Below, piece by piece: positions 51,405 to 60,237 of a stretch of DNA of 64,000 nucleotides (its first letter is position 1; the number at the start of each line of letters is the position of its first letter). The translations under genes were made by a program, and so were the position numbers. The DNA is from Flavicella marina (lineage in GTDB: Bacteria > Bacteroidota > Bacteroidia > Flavobacteriales > Flavobacteriaceae): the NCBI RefSeq assembly GCF_009193215.1, contig NZ_VYVA01000002.1, positions 1-64,000 on the forward strand, written 5' to 3'. The notes under the pieces are model-generated. The model was not told the origin of the DNA. It saw nothing but the letters and a program-made list of their open reading frames with translations, and searched no databases.

Positions 51405-52811
51405 ATGCAGAAGGTGATGAAGCAGAGATTAAAATTAGATGTAAAAAAGGTAGTTATTACATCTGTCGTACTACTTATTTTTGGAGGTTTCTCTTATTGG
51501 GGACCAATAGATCGGGACGATGTATCGCTTCATATTTCAACTCTAGAAAATGAATACTTTACGCCAAAATTAGTTACGGCTTTTCAAACCAAGAGAACCA
51601 AAGAATCTGGATTGATTTCAGATAACACAAACTATGTGCTTGGTGAGTTCGGAATGGTAAAACACATTGCTGATAAAAGAACTAAAGAAGCTGGTTTGTT
51701 ACGGTTTTCATCTGAGATGAATTCTTCTTTGCACAATGATTTATGGGCAAAAGAAATACAAGAAAACTTGTTTAAGCAATACGGAGATAAAAAAGATGTA
51801 GTCGTTAAAAAGAAGGGGGAATTTTGTTTCGCGGAAATATACGATAGAGGTCGGTTATCAAGCCTGTATTTTGAAAACAAATTATACAATTCTGTACAAG
51901 GTTTTTCTGGACCTATTTTTATGGGAGTGCAAGTTGGCTTAGGCGGAAAAATTGAAAAAGTAAGTTATCTCACCTCAAAAGAAACAGAAAGCTATCTCAG
52001 AAAAATTTTAAGAAGTAATTATTTAGAGCAGTATATAGGTTTAAATCTCCAAGATCAAATTCATGAAATTGATGCTGTTTCAGGAGCAACGATTACTACA
52101 AAAGCAATGGCAGATAGTATAACAGAAGCTTTTAAGTTAACAGCATCACAGTTATTAGAAAACTATTACGATTTTGATTTTGGAGATTTTCAGGTATCGG
52201 CAGCTCTGACTTATTGGTGGGTTTTTCACCTTCTAATACTACTAGCAATTTTTCTGTTTGCGATGCTTCCACAAATCAAGAAAACAAAAAAAAGGCGAAT
52301 TATTATGGCTGTTTTCACACTTGTTTATATCGGTTTTTATATGAATGCTTCTTTTACGTATGTCACATTTCTAATGCCTTTTATGGGAACCGAATTGTCT
52401 ATGTTTCTTGGTTTGTATGCTTTGTTAACCTTGTTAGGTGCAATTTGGGGTAAAAATGCCTATTGCTCATACGTTTGTCCATTCGGAGCAGCTCAAATGA
52501 TTTCGTTAAAGTATTCACCGTTCAAATCAAAGAAGTTATTTATAAGTAACAAACAAGCAGAATATTTGAGATACGGAATCACCTTGATGCTTTTCGTAGG
52601 ATTTGTTTTGGGGTATAAAGAATTTGGGAACTATGAGTTATTTCCAGATTTATTTGGTACGGAAATATCTTCGTTTTGGTTTTATATAGCCTCGGCTTTT
52701 GTTCTTGTTTCTATGCGATATCCAATGTTTTGGTGTAGAGCTGCATGTCCTACCGGATGCATACTAGATAGTGTAAAACAAATGTCAAAATCAAAAGCGC
52801 ATAAAAAATGA
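51405..52811 (+). CDS. FMN-binding, 4Fe-4S membrane protein (NosR/NapH-like)
   Basis: About 468 residues. An N-terminal membrane anchor (about 13-32) is followed by an extracytoplasmic FMN-binding domain with the SGATITTKAM motif (about 225), whose Thr carries FMN covalently in NqrC/RnfG proteins. Several transmembrane helices follow (from about 265), with two cysteine motifs, YCSYVCP (about 354) and WCRAACPTGC (about 444), as in NapH/NosR. It probably moves electrons across the inner membrane to a periplasmic acceptor. A TTG at 51399 is an alternative start. Its stop overlaps the next ATG by 4 bases. Confidence 0.85.
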   Translation: MQKVMKQRLKLDVKKVVITSVVLLIFGGFSYWGPIDRDDVSLHISTLENEYFTPKLVTAFQTKRTKESGLISDNTNYVLGEFGMVKHIADKRTKEAGLLRFSSEMNSSLHNDLWAKEIQENLFKQYGDKKDVVVKKKGEFCFAEIYDRGRLSSLYFENKLYNSVQGFSGPIFMGVQVGLGGKIEKVSYLTSKETESYLRKILRSNYLEQYIGLNLQDQIHEIDAVSGATITTKAMADSITEAFKLTASQLLENYYDFDFGDFQVSAALTYWWVFHLLILLAIFLFAMLPQIKKTKKRRIIMAVFTLVYIGFYMNASFTYVTFLMPFMGTELSMFLGLYALLTLLGAIWGKNAYCSYVCPFGAAQMISLKYSPFKSKKLFISNKQAEYLRYGITLMLFVGFVLGYKEFGNYELFPDLFGTEISSFWFYIASAFVLVSMRYPMFWCRAACPTGCILDSVKQMSKSKAHKK

Positions 52812-54994
52812 AAAAACTAATAATAATGCTATTACTTATCTCAAATGGAGTAAATGCTCAGAGATCCACTGTAGTTATTGAGGTAATTGATGGCGCAGAA
52901 AAATACCCTTTGATGGGCGCTCATATTTGCTTGGTTACTGAAAGTAATAACAAACACTATTTTTCAACGGATGAAAATGGAAAGGTTGAGGTACCGAATG
53001 TAGAAAATTCAAATGTTACTTTGTCTTTTGTTGGTTATAAAACAATCACGATTCCTGTATTGAAAAGTGAATTTATGAGGGTGAGGTTAAATCCTGATTT
53101 ATTAGCATTAAATCAAGTAGTGGTTACTGCAACTGTAGTACCTCAAAAAGTCGATGCTTCGATATACAAAATAGAGGTAATTGATGGTCGAACTATGGAA
53201 AAACAAGGAGTTCAAAATGCTAGAGATGCACTTCGATTTCAGCCGAATATCAACCTTATTGAAGATGGAGTTTTGGGAAGTCAGATTATCATGCAAGGTT
53301 TAGAGGGACAACATGTGAAGTTTTTGATAGATGGAGTTCCCATTATTGGTAGACAAGATGGTAATGTTGATTTGTCTCAGATTGATATGTCTCAAGTAGA
53401 TCATATAGAAATTATTGAGGGACCAATGTCTGTCGTTTATGGATCCAATGCATTGGCTGGAACGATAAATATCATCACAAAACAGAATAAATATTACAAT
53501 TGGTCTGGCAATGCTACAGTTTATGCAGAGTCTGTAGGTCAATACAATGGGAGTGTTAGTGTCTCAGGTAATGTCGGGAAATCAAAATTTGGATTGACTG
53601 GTGGATATCGCGTATTTGATGGGTATGATTTAGATACCAGTACTCGAACCATGTCATGGAATCCTAAAAACCAAACCAATGCTGATGCCTTTTATGGCAT
53701 CGGTTACGGTGGTTGGGATGCGAAAATAGGATTGCGTTTTAGTCAAGAAGACTTGACGTATAGAGGAGCCTATTTGATTCCTTATCGTGCAATTGACACA
53801 GAATTTGTTACTGAACGTTGGAGTGGATATTCTAATTTCAGCAAGAATTTTACTGATACGAGTGTTTTTTCAGGGTTGGTATCCTACAATATTTATGAAA
53901 GAACATCACAGGAATATGTCGTTAAAGAAGATTTGGATATAGAAACCAAAAGAGGTGATGCAAGCAAAGACGTGTTTAATACCTTAAATGCACGTTTGTC
54001 GTATAGCAGAGATTTTACAGTTAAAATACAATGGCAATTGGGGTACGAATTGACAGATGAAGTAGGTGAGGGTGAAAAGGTAACGAATAATGATGGTTTG
54101 GTTGAAAACGCATTGTGGACAGATTTACAACTCAACCTATCGGAACATTTTACCATACAACCTGGCGTACGTATAGTGCATCATTCTATTTACAAGGCTG
54201 CATTAATGTATGCTTTGCACTTGAAATGGAAGCCTAATAAATCTTGGCAAAGTAGAATTTCATTTGCAAAAGGGTTTAGAGCACCAAGTATGAAAGAGTT
54301 GTATATGGACTTTGTAGATTCTAATCATAAAATTTTTGGAAATGAAAATTTAGAACCTGAAACCTCTTACAATCTTACTGCAACTATTGAAAAAACTATT
54401 TCTCTGTCTGAAAATAATCTCTTGAAATTTAATGTGACTGGATTTCATAATCATTTGTTTGATGTAATTGAGTTAGCTAGTGACGAAACGGGTACGCAAT
54501 ATATCTATCAGAATGTTTCTGAAAAAAGTACACATGGAGCAACTTTTTCAACCAATTATCAATACCAGTTTTTCAAATTGAATTTTGGAGTAGCACTTAC
54601 AGGAATAGGATATGACTTATACAGTAATGGATATTTCGATTATCAATACGCTACAGATTTCACTGCAATGTCTGTAATTCAGCTAAGAAAAATTGATTTA
54701 GCCATGCAGTTAGACTATAAATATACTGATCAACGAAGTCAATTGCTGCTTAGAGACACTACAGAAGATGTAACTGTTGGCACAGTAGAAGGATACAATA
54801 TGCTGAATTTTTCTATGACGAAGAACTTTTCAGATAGTGGATTAAGTTTAACAGCTGGGCTAAAAAATATTTTTGATATCAAAACAGTTGCCAATAGTGC
54901 GCAATCAGGAGCACATGCTAATTCTTCAAATCGATTGATAACTTGGGGAAGAACTGCTTTTATTTCTCTGAAATACAATTTTACTAAAATCTAA
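52808..54994 (+). CDS. TonB-dependent receptor, HmuR-like
   Basis: 728 residues: signal peptide (about 1-17, ending VNAQ), carboxypeptidase-like N-terminal domain (about 20-95), plug with IEIIEGPMSVVYGSNALAGTINIITK (about 195-220), and a 22-strand-type barrel ending FISLKYNFTKI. Translation is coupled to the FMN/4Fe-4S gene (ATGA overlap). The HmuY-like lipoprotein gene directly downstream makes heme or another tetrapyrrole the likely substrate. Confidence 0.9.
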   Translation: MKKLIIMLLLISNGVNAQRSTVVIEVIDGAEKYPLMGAHICLVTESNNKHYFSTDENGKVEVPNVENSNVTLSFVGYKTITIPVLKSEFMRVRLNPDLLALNQVVVTATVVPQKVDASIYKIEVIDGRTMEKQGVQNARDALRFQPNINLIEDGVLGSQIIMQGLEGQHVKFLIDGVPIIGRQDGNVDLSQIDMSQVDHIEIIEGPMSVVYGSNALAGTINIITKQNKYYNWSGNATVYAESVGQYNGSVSVSGNVGKSKFGLTGGYRVFDGYDLDTSTRTMSWNPKNQTNADAFYGIGYGGWDAKIGLRFSQEDLTYRGAYLIPYRAIDTEFVTERWSGYSNFSKNFTDTSVFSGLVSYNIYERTSQEYVVKEDLDIETKRGDASKDVFNTLNARLSYSRDFTVKIQWQLGYELTDEVGEGEKVTNNDGLVENALWTDLQLNLSEHFTIQPGVRIVHHSIYKAALMYALHLKWKPNKSWQSRISFAKGFRAPSMKELYMDFVDSNHKIFGNENLEPETSYNLTATIEKTISLSENNLLKFNVTGFHNHLFDVIELASDETGTQYIYQNVSEKSTHGATFSTNYQYQFFKLNFGVALTGIGYDLYSNGYFDYQYATDFTAMSVIQLRKIDLAMQLDYKYTDQRSQLLLRDTTEDVTVGTVEGYNMLNFSMTKNFSDSGLSLTAGLKNIFDIKTVANSAQSGAHANSSNRLITWGRTAFISLKYNFTKI

Positions 54995-55027
54995 TACAAT
55001 CAAATTAATAACAATTAATCTAAAAAA

Positions 55028-55771
55028 ATGAAAAAATCAATTTACACAATACTTTCAGCAGCTTTATTTTTGTTTTCTTGTGGAGAAGAGAATCGAGAAA
55101 TTATTGTACCAACTTTAGACACATCATCAAAACATTTACAGGTAGCAATTTACAGTGCTCCAGATGTATATGAAGAAGGTTTCAACCATCATACCCAACA
55201 AGTTGAACAAATAAAATTATCATATAATAGGCAGGTTTTTGTTGACTTGGATGCGGTTTCTGAAACAAAAGAGGCTACGACATTAGGTGTGCATTATAAT
55301 GACGATGCTTATGTAAAATTAGATGTATGGGATATCGATAAAGACCATGCCACAGGAGTTGATGGTTGGGATATTGTTTTGTCTCCTTATAATGGTAGAA
55401 CAGACAATGGCTCTGGAACTTTAGTACCGTATAGTTTAACGGGTGCATTAACTAATAAAGGTAATGTTACCGCCTTAAGGATTAATAAATCAGAAGTAGA
55501 ATCAAATGGAGATACTTTTATAAGTTACGATGCCATTAATTATGAGAATGCTTCTAGGTTAGAATTGAGTTCTGAAGTTGATGCGGTTGGATCTGATTGG
55601 AAACAGTTAGATTTTGCAACTTTCACCTATAAAATTGTTGAAGATCAATATTATATAATTAAAACCACAGAAGGAGTGTTTTTTAAATTGGCATTTACCA
55701 GTTTTTATAATGACGATTTGGAAAAAGGACATCCTGCACTTCAATTTCAAAGATTAATTAAGGAAGAATAA
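55028..55771 (+). CDS. HmuY-like heme-binding lipoprotein
   Basis: 247 residues with lipoprotein signal LFSC (about residue 18). The beta-rich body contains KLDVWDIDKDHATGVDGWDIVLSPYNGRTDNGSGT, the DGWDI...GRT pattern of HmuY proteins that take heme from host or environmental hemoproteins. Heme ligands cannot be assigned with confidence. 33 bases after the receptor gene; a terminator follows. Confidence 0.85.
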   Translation: MKKSIYTILSAALFLFSCGEENREIIVPTLDTSSKHLQVAIYSAPDVYEEGFNHHTQQVEQIKLSYNRQVFVDLDAVSETKEATTLGVHYNDDAYVKLDVWDIDKDHATGVDGWDIVLSPYNGRTDNGSGTLVPYSLTGALTNKGNVTALRINKSEVESNGDTFISYDAINYENASRLELSSEVDAVGSDWKQLDFATFTYKIVEDQYYIIKTTEGVFFKLAFTSFYNDDLEKGHPALQFQRLIKEE

Positions 55772-55802
55772 ACGAGATTATTATTTAACTTTATACCAAC
55801 AG

Positions 55803-55838
55803 AAAACAGCAGTCTACGTTTAACTGCTGTTTTCATTT
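55803..55838 (+). terminator. Terminator after the HmuY-like gene
   Basis: The stem AAAACAGCAGT/ACTGCTGTTTT followed by CA and a T8 run. Confidence 0.85.
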
Positions 55839-55864
55839 TTTTTGATGTTAATCCATAATTCTAT

Positions 55865-56752
55865 ATGAAAAATATAATTTTTAGCTTCGTGTTAATTTTA
55901 CAGTCAACCATAATTTTTTCGCAAGAAGCTATGGCTGCCTACCGAATTTTTAATAATCAAAATGAAGAAGTTTCTTTTCAAAAAATGGCAAATGATCTTT
56001 CAAAATACGATGTGGTGTTTTTTGGAGAACTGCACAACAATCCAATTGCACATTGGTTTCAGTTTGAATTGACAAATAAATTATTTGATTTAAAAGAAGG
56101 GAAATTAATTTTAGGAGCAGAAATGTTTGAGAAAGATAATCAGTTAATTTTGGATGAATATTTACATGGGCTTATTAAAGAAAAAGAGTTAATTGAAGAC
56201 GGAAAAGCGTGGAATAATTATAAAACCGATTATGCCCCATTAGTAAACTTTGCAAAAGAAAATAAGATATCATTTGTGGCAACCAATGTTCCGAGGCGTT
56301 ATGCAAGTCTTGTTTCGAAAAAAGGTTTAGATTCATTGGGGTTGATTACAAAAGATGCGAGAAAAAATTATATAGCACCTTTACCGATTGAAGTACCTTA
56401 TGAAAATGAATCTTATGTAGAAATGGAAAAAATGATGTCTGGTCACGGTATGACAGGTGCTGCTAAAAATTTTGTAGCTGCGCAAGCATTAAAAGATGCT
56501 ACAATGGGATATTCGATATTCAGTACGCTTAAGAAAAAAAATAAGCACAAATTATTTTTGCATTTCAATGGTAATTTTCATTCCAAAAATCATGAAGGAA
56601 TTGTATGGTATGTAAATCAGTACAATAAAAAATTAAAGGTAGCTGTTATTTCTTTTGTTGAGCAAAAAGAAGTGGATGTACTCGAAGTAGCTAATTTTGG
56701 TAAAAATGAATTTACGATAGTTTGTAAAGATTCTATGACCAAAACCTTTTAA
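55865..56752 (+). CDS. ChaN-like heme-binding exported protein
   Basis: 295 residues with signal peptide (about 1-20, ending IIFSQ). VVFFGELHNNPIAHWFQ (about 50-66) and LGAEMFEKDNQLILDEYL are hallmarks of the ChaN/PF04187 family, some of which bind heme as dimers. It closes the heme locus, separated from the HmuY gene by a terminator, so it may have its own control. Confidence 0.88.
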   Translation: MKNIIFSFVLILQSTIIFSQEAMAAYRIFNNQNEEVSFQKMANDLSKYDVVFFGELHNNPIAHWFQFELTNKLFDLKEGKLILGAEMFEKDNQLILDEYLHGLIKEKELIEDGKAWNNYKTDYAPLVNFAKENKISFVATNVPRRYASLVSKKGLDSLGLITKDARKNYIAPLPIEVPYENESYVEMEKMMSGHGMTGAAKNFVAAQALKDATMGYSIFSTLKKKNKHKLFLHFNGNFHSKNHEGIVWYVNQYNKKLKVAVISFVEQKEVDVLEVANFGKNEFTIVCKDSMTKTF

Positions 56753-56756
56753 TAAA

Positions 56757-56794
56757 ACAAATTGGGGTGTTACATTTTTGTAGCACCCCAATTG
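56757..56794. terminator. Hairpin between ChaN-like and GPx genes
   Basis: The long stem AATTGGGGTG/CACCCCAATT (inner TAC/GTA) lies between converging genes. No strong T run, so termination is only likely. Confidence 0.55.
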
Positions 56795-56838
56795 AAATTA
56801 ACTGACCAGGTTAATTTTACCTAACTTAAAAATAAACT

Positions 56839-57309
56839 CTATTTTAAATGATTTAATATTTTAGTACTGGTTGGTTTCGTTGTAGAAAAATAGTAGTCTA
56901 TATAGGCTCCATTCTCATCAATCAAATATTTTTGAAAGTTCCACTTTACTGAACTTGATTTTTTCCCATTTTTGCTTTTGTCTGTTAGCCATTGATATAA
57001 GGGATGCTGATTGTTTCCTTTGACTTCTATTTTTTCTGTTATCAAGAAAGTTACTCCATAGTTTATCTCACAAAAAGATTCAATTTCAATTGAGTTACCA
57101 GGTTCTTGACCACCAAATTGGTTACAGGGAACTCCTATTACCATTAGCTTGTCTTTGTATTGTTGATACAAATCTTCTAAACCTTTGTATTGAGGAGTAA
57201 ACCCACATTTTGATGCCACATTTACAAACAATATTTTTTTTCCTTTAAAGTCTTTTAAGGATATAGGTTTTCCTTGTAATGTATTTATAGAAATATCGTA
57301 AATACCCAT
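56839..57309 (-). CDS. Glutathione peroxidase family protein (thiol peroxidase)
   Basis: 156 residues. Peroxidatic Cys35 in NVASKCGFTPQY, Gln in VPCNQFGGQEPG (about residues 69-75) and Trp in KWNFQKYLI complete the catalytic set. The Cys form in bacteria usually works with thioredoxin rather than glutathione. Next to a small hypothetical gene on the same strand. Confidence 0.93.
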   Translation of the reverse strand: MGIYDISINTLQGKPISLKDFKGKKILFVNVASKCGFTPQYKGLEDLYQQYKDKLMVIGVPCNQFGGQEPGNSIEIESFCEINYGVTFLITEKIEVKGNNQHPLYQWLTDKSKNGKKSSSVKWNFQKYLIDENGAYIDYYFSTTKPTSTKILNHLK

Positions 57310-57355
57310 TTTTGATGATTTGTTTATTGAATTCTATTAAAATACTATCAGCAGA

Positions 57356-57577
57356 TTAAACTCTAATTTTAGGTTTTAGTCTCGCTTCGTATTTTCTTTT
57401 TATTACAGTCAAACGCTTCATAATATCCATAATTTTTTCATCTTTTGACTTTTTGTAAAATTCATTTAGACTTAAGATCAATTCTTTTGCTTTTAAAGAG
57501 GCCCAAATTTTTTCATCTCTGCTTCTAAAAGATTTTACATTATTTTCGAATTCTAACGCTTCTTGTATAGTTTCCAT
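57356..57577 (-). CDS. Small conserved hypothetical protein
   Basis: 73 residues, highly charged, predicted all-helical (KAKELILSLNEFYKKSKDEK, then a basic C terminus). I do not recognise a functional family. On the minus strand a -7 box TATATTTG (57601-57608) lies 24 bases before its ATG, supporting a real gene. The 190-base gap to priA holds repeated TTTGTTAAA words on an AT-rich background. Confidence 0.6.
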   Translation of the reverse strand: METIQEALEFENNVKSFRSRDEKIWASLKAKELILSLNEFYKKSKDEKIMDIMKRLTVIKRKYEARLKPKIRV

Positions 57578-57737
57578 AGTATAAATGTTTTATTCTTAGT
57601 CAAATATATAAAATGTTTATTAAAAAACAACATTTGTTAAACAAAAACATGATAATAGTTTGTTAAAAACATTTTTAGGGATGTTTCAACAGGCGTGAAT
57701 ACTTAAAGTATATTCATTATATAATTTATGAAATACA

Positions 57738-57745
57738 TATATTTG
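57738..57745 (+). promoter_or_regulatory. -7 box of priA
   Basis: TATATTTG lies 24 bases before the GTG start. Confidence 0.5.
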
Positions 57746-57768
57746 AATTAGATTTTAAACAAATACAA

Positions 57769-60234
57769 GTGTCATTATTGCCTTTCAAAAATTTCTTTGT
57801 AAACGTATTATTGCCCATGCCTCTAAAGCAGCTTTTTACGTATAGTATAACTGAAGCTGAAGCAGGTTTTTTGAAAAAAGGAATGCGAATTGCCGTACCT
57901 TTTGGGAAGAAAAAAATCTATACAGCATTGGTGTTTGATATTCATAACGAAGCTCCTGAAGCCTATGAAGCGAAGTCAATTCATCAAATCTTAGATGACA
58001 AATCGATTGTTACTGAAGCCCAATTAGACTTTTGGGTTTGGATTTCTGAATACTATATGTGTAGTTTAGGTGATGTTTACCGTGCAGCTTTGCCTTCAGC
58101 GTTTTTATTGGAGAGTGAAACAGTAGTTTTAAACAATCCGAATTTTGATGAAGATACGAGTTTGTCAGATGCTGAGTTTTTAGTCTACGAAGCCCTCCAG
58201 CAACAGTCACAACTGTCCGTCCTGGAAATTTCAAACATTATCGGCAAAAAAAATGTATTTCCTTTGTTAAAGAAAATGCTTGATAAAAAGGCAGTTTTAC
58301 TAAAAGAGGAGCTTTATGAACAATACAAGCCCAAATTGGTAAAATACATTCGATTGAACGAGGCGCATAAGGATGAGGCTTCATTGCATCAATTGATAGA
58401 TTCAGTGCAACGAGCAAAACAACAGCACAAAGCTTTGTTGACCTACTTTTCTTTAGAAGCTCAAACTAAAAAACCAATTCAAGCAAAAAAATTACAAGAA
58501 GAATCAGGTGTGTCGTCTGCCGTATTGAAAGGGTTAGTTGATAAAAATATTTTAGAGTTTTATCATATTCAAGTCGATCGAGTTCATTTTGAAGAAAAAG
58601 GAGGGCGTTTAAAATCATTGAATGAACACCAAGAAAAAGCATTTGAAGAAATTGAAACTTCTTTTAATAGTAACACGGTTACTTTGCTACAAGGAGTTAC
58701 AAGTAGTGGTAAAACGGAAGTTTATGCCAAGTTGATTGAAAAGCAATTGGCTCAAAAAAAGCAGGTATTATTTCTTTTACCAGAAATAGCATTAACTACG
58801 CAAATTATAGGTCGTTTGAAAGAATATTTTGGCGGTAAAATTGCCGTGTTTCATTCAAAATATTCGATGAATGAACGGGTAGAGGTGTATAATAATGTGT
58901 TACAGAATAAAGAAAAAGCACAAATAGTGTTAGGTGCTAGATCATCACTATTTTTACCGTTCTCTAACCTTGGATTGATTATTGTAGATGAGGAACACGA
59001 GACATCATACAAACAATTTGATCCTTCACCACGATACCATGCTAGAGATGCGGCTATTTATTTGGCACATATGCAAGGTGCAAAAACACTTTTAGGTTCT
59101 GCAACACCTAGTCTTGAAAGTTATTTCAACGCTACCCAAAACAAATATGGTTTGGTCAACCTTACCAAGCGTTACGGTGAAATACAACTGCCAGAGGTAG
59201 AATTGGTAGACATCAAAGATAAACACAGAAAAAAAAGAATGACCGGGCATTTTTCGGATCGTTTGATTTTAGAAATACAAGAAGCATTAGAGAACAAAGA
59301 ACAGGTTATCTTGTTTCAAAATAGACGAGGTTTTTCTCCTGTTGTTGAATGTGAAACATGCGCAGTATCTCCGCAATGTCCCAATTGTGATGTAAGTTTG
59401 ACTTATCATAAGTACAGAAAAGAATTGCGATGTCATTATTGCAATTATCGACAAGCAATGCCGTTGAATTGTGGTGCTTGTGGTTCTACAAAATTATCTA
59501 CAATTGGTTTTGGAACAGAGCAAATCGAGTTAGAATTACATGAGTTATTTCCGAATGCGAATATTGGCAGGATGGATTTGGATACGACACGTGGCAAATA
59601 TGCATACCAAAAAATTATTGGAGCATTTGAGGCACAAGAAATTGACATATTGGTAGGTACACAAATGTTATCTAAAGGATTAGATTTTGGTAAAGTGAGT
59701 TTGGTAGGCGTCATGAATGCTGATAATATGTTAAACTTCCCTGATTTTAGAGCACATGAAAGAACTTTCCAAATGATGGTGCAGGTAGCAGGTCGTTCAG
59801 GTAGATCTAAAAAAAGGGGGAAAGTTATCATACAAACGTTTAATCCTTACCATCAAATATTACAGCAAGTATCTACGAATGACTACTCGGCAATGTTTAA
59901 AGAGCAGTTAGAAGACCGTTGGCATTTTCATTATCCGCCTTATTATAGAGTCATGAAAATTACCTTACGTCATAGAGATTTGATAACCTTGGAAAACGCA
60001 GCAGAATGGTTTGGTACCTCCCTTAAAAATGCATTTAAAGATAATGTACTAGGACCAACATCTCCCAATGTATCAAGAGTAAGAAATCTATATATAAAAC
60101 ACATTACTGTCAAAATTCCGCCCAAGCAATCATTAAAGGCTACAAAAAAACATATCGCTAGAATTGAAAAGACTTTTAGCGCTATCGGTGCTTTTAGAGC
60201 CGTTCGTTTAGGAATTGATATTGATGCGTATTGA
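57769..60234 (+). CDS. priA: Primosomal protein N' (replication restart helicase)
   Basis: 821 residues. The N-terminal DNA-binding domain starts FVNVLLPMPLKQLFTYS. The helicase has Walker A GVTSSGKTE, DEEH box and motif VI QVAGRSGRSKKRG; the zinc-binding insert has eight cysteines (CETCAVSPQCPNC..CHYCNYR..CGACG). The start is GTG at 57769: the next Met (about residue 17) falls inside conserved sequence. Confidence 0.95.
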   Translation: MSLLPFKNFFVNVLLPMPLKQLFTYSITEAEAGFLKKGMRIAVPFGKKKIYTALVFDIHNEAPEAYEAKSIHQILDDKSIVTEAQLDFWVWISEYYMCSLGDVYRAALPSAFLLESETVVLNNPNFDEDTSLSDAEFLVYEALQQQSQLSVLEISNIIGKKNVFPLLKKMLDKKAVLLKEELYEQYKPKLVKYIRLNEAHKDEASLHQLIDSVQRAKQQHKALLTYFSLEAQTKKPIQAKKLQEESGVSSAVLKGLVDKNILEFYHIQVDRVHFEEKGGRLKSLNEHQEKAFEEIETSFNSNTVTLLQGVTSSGKTEVYAKLIEKQLAQKKQVLFLLPEIALTTQIIGRLKEYFGGKIAVFHSKYSMNERVEVYNNVLQNKEKAQIVLGARSSLFLPFSNLGLIIVDEEHETSYKQFDPSPRYHARDAAIYLAHMQGAKTLLGSATPSLESYFNATQNKYGLVNLTKRYGEIQLPEVELVDIKDKHRKKRMTGHFSDRLILEIQEALENKEQVILFQNRRGFSPVVECETCAVSPQCPNCDVSLTYHKYRKELRCHYCNYRQAMPLNCGACGSTKLSTIGFGTEQIELELHELFPNANIGRMDLDTTRGKYAYQKIIGAFEAQEIDILVGTQMLSKGLDFGKVSLVGVMNADNMLNFPDFRAHERTFQMMVQVAGRSGRSKKRGKVIIQTFNPYHQILQQVSTNDYSAMFKEQLEDRWHFHYPPYYRVMKITLRHRDLITLENAAEWFGTSLKNAFKDNVLGPTSPNVSRVRNLYIKHITVKIPPKQSLKATKKHIARIEKTFSAIGAFRAVRLGIDIDAY

Positions 60235-60237
60235 TAT

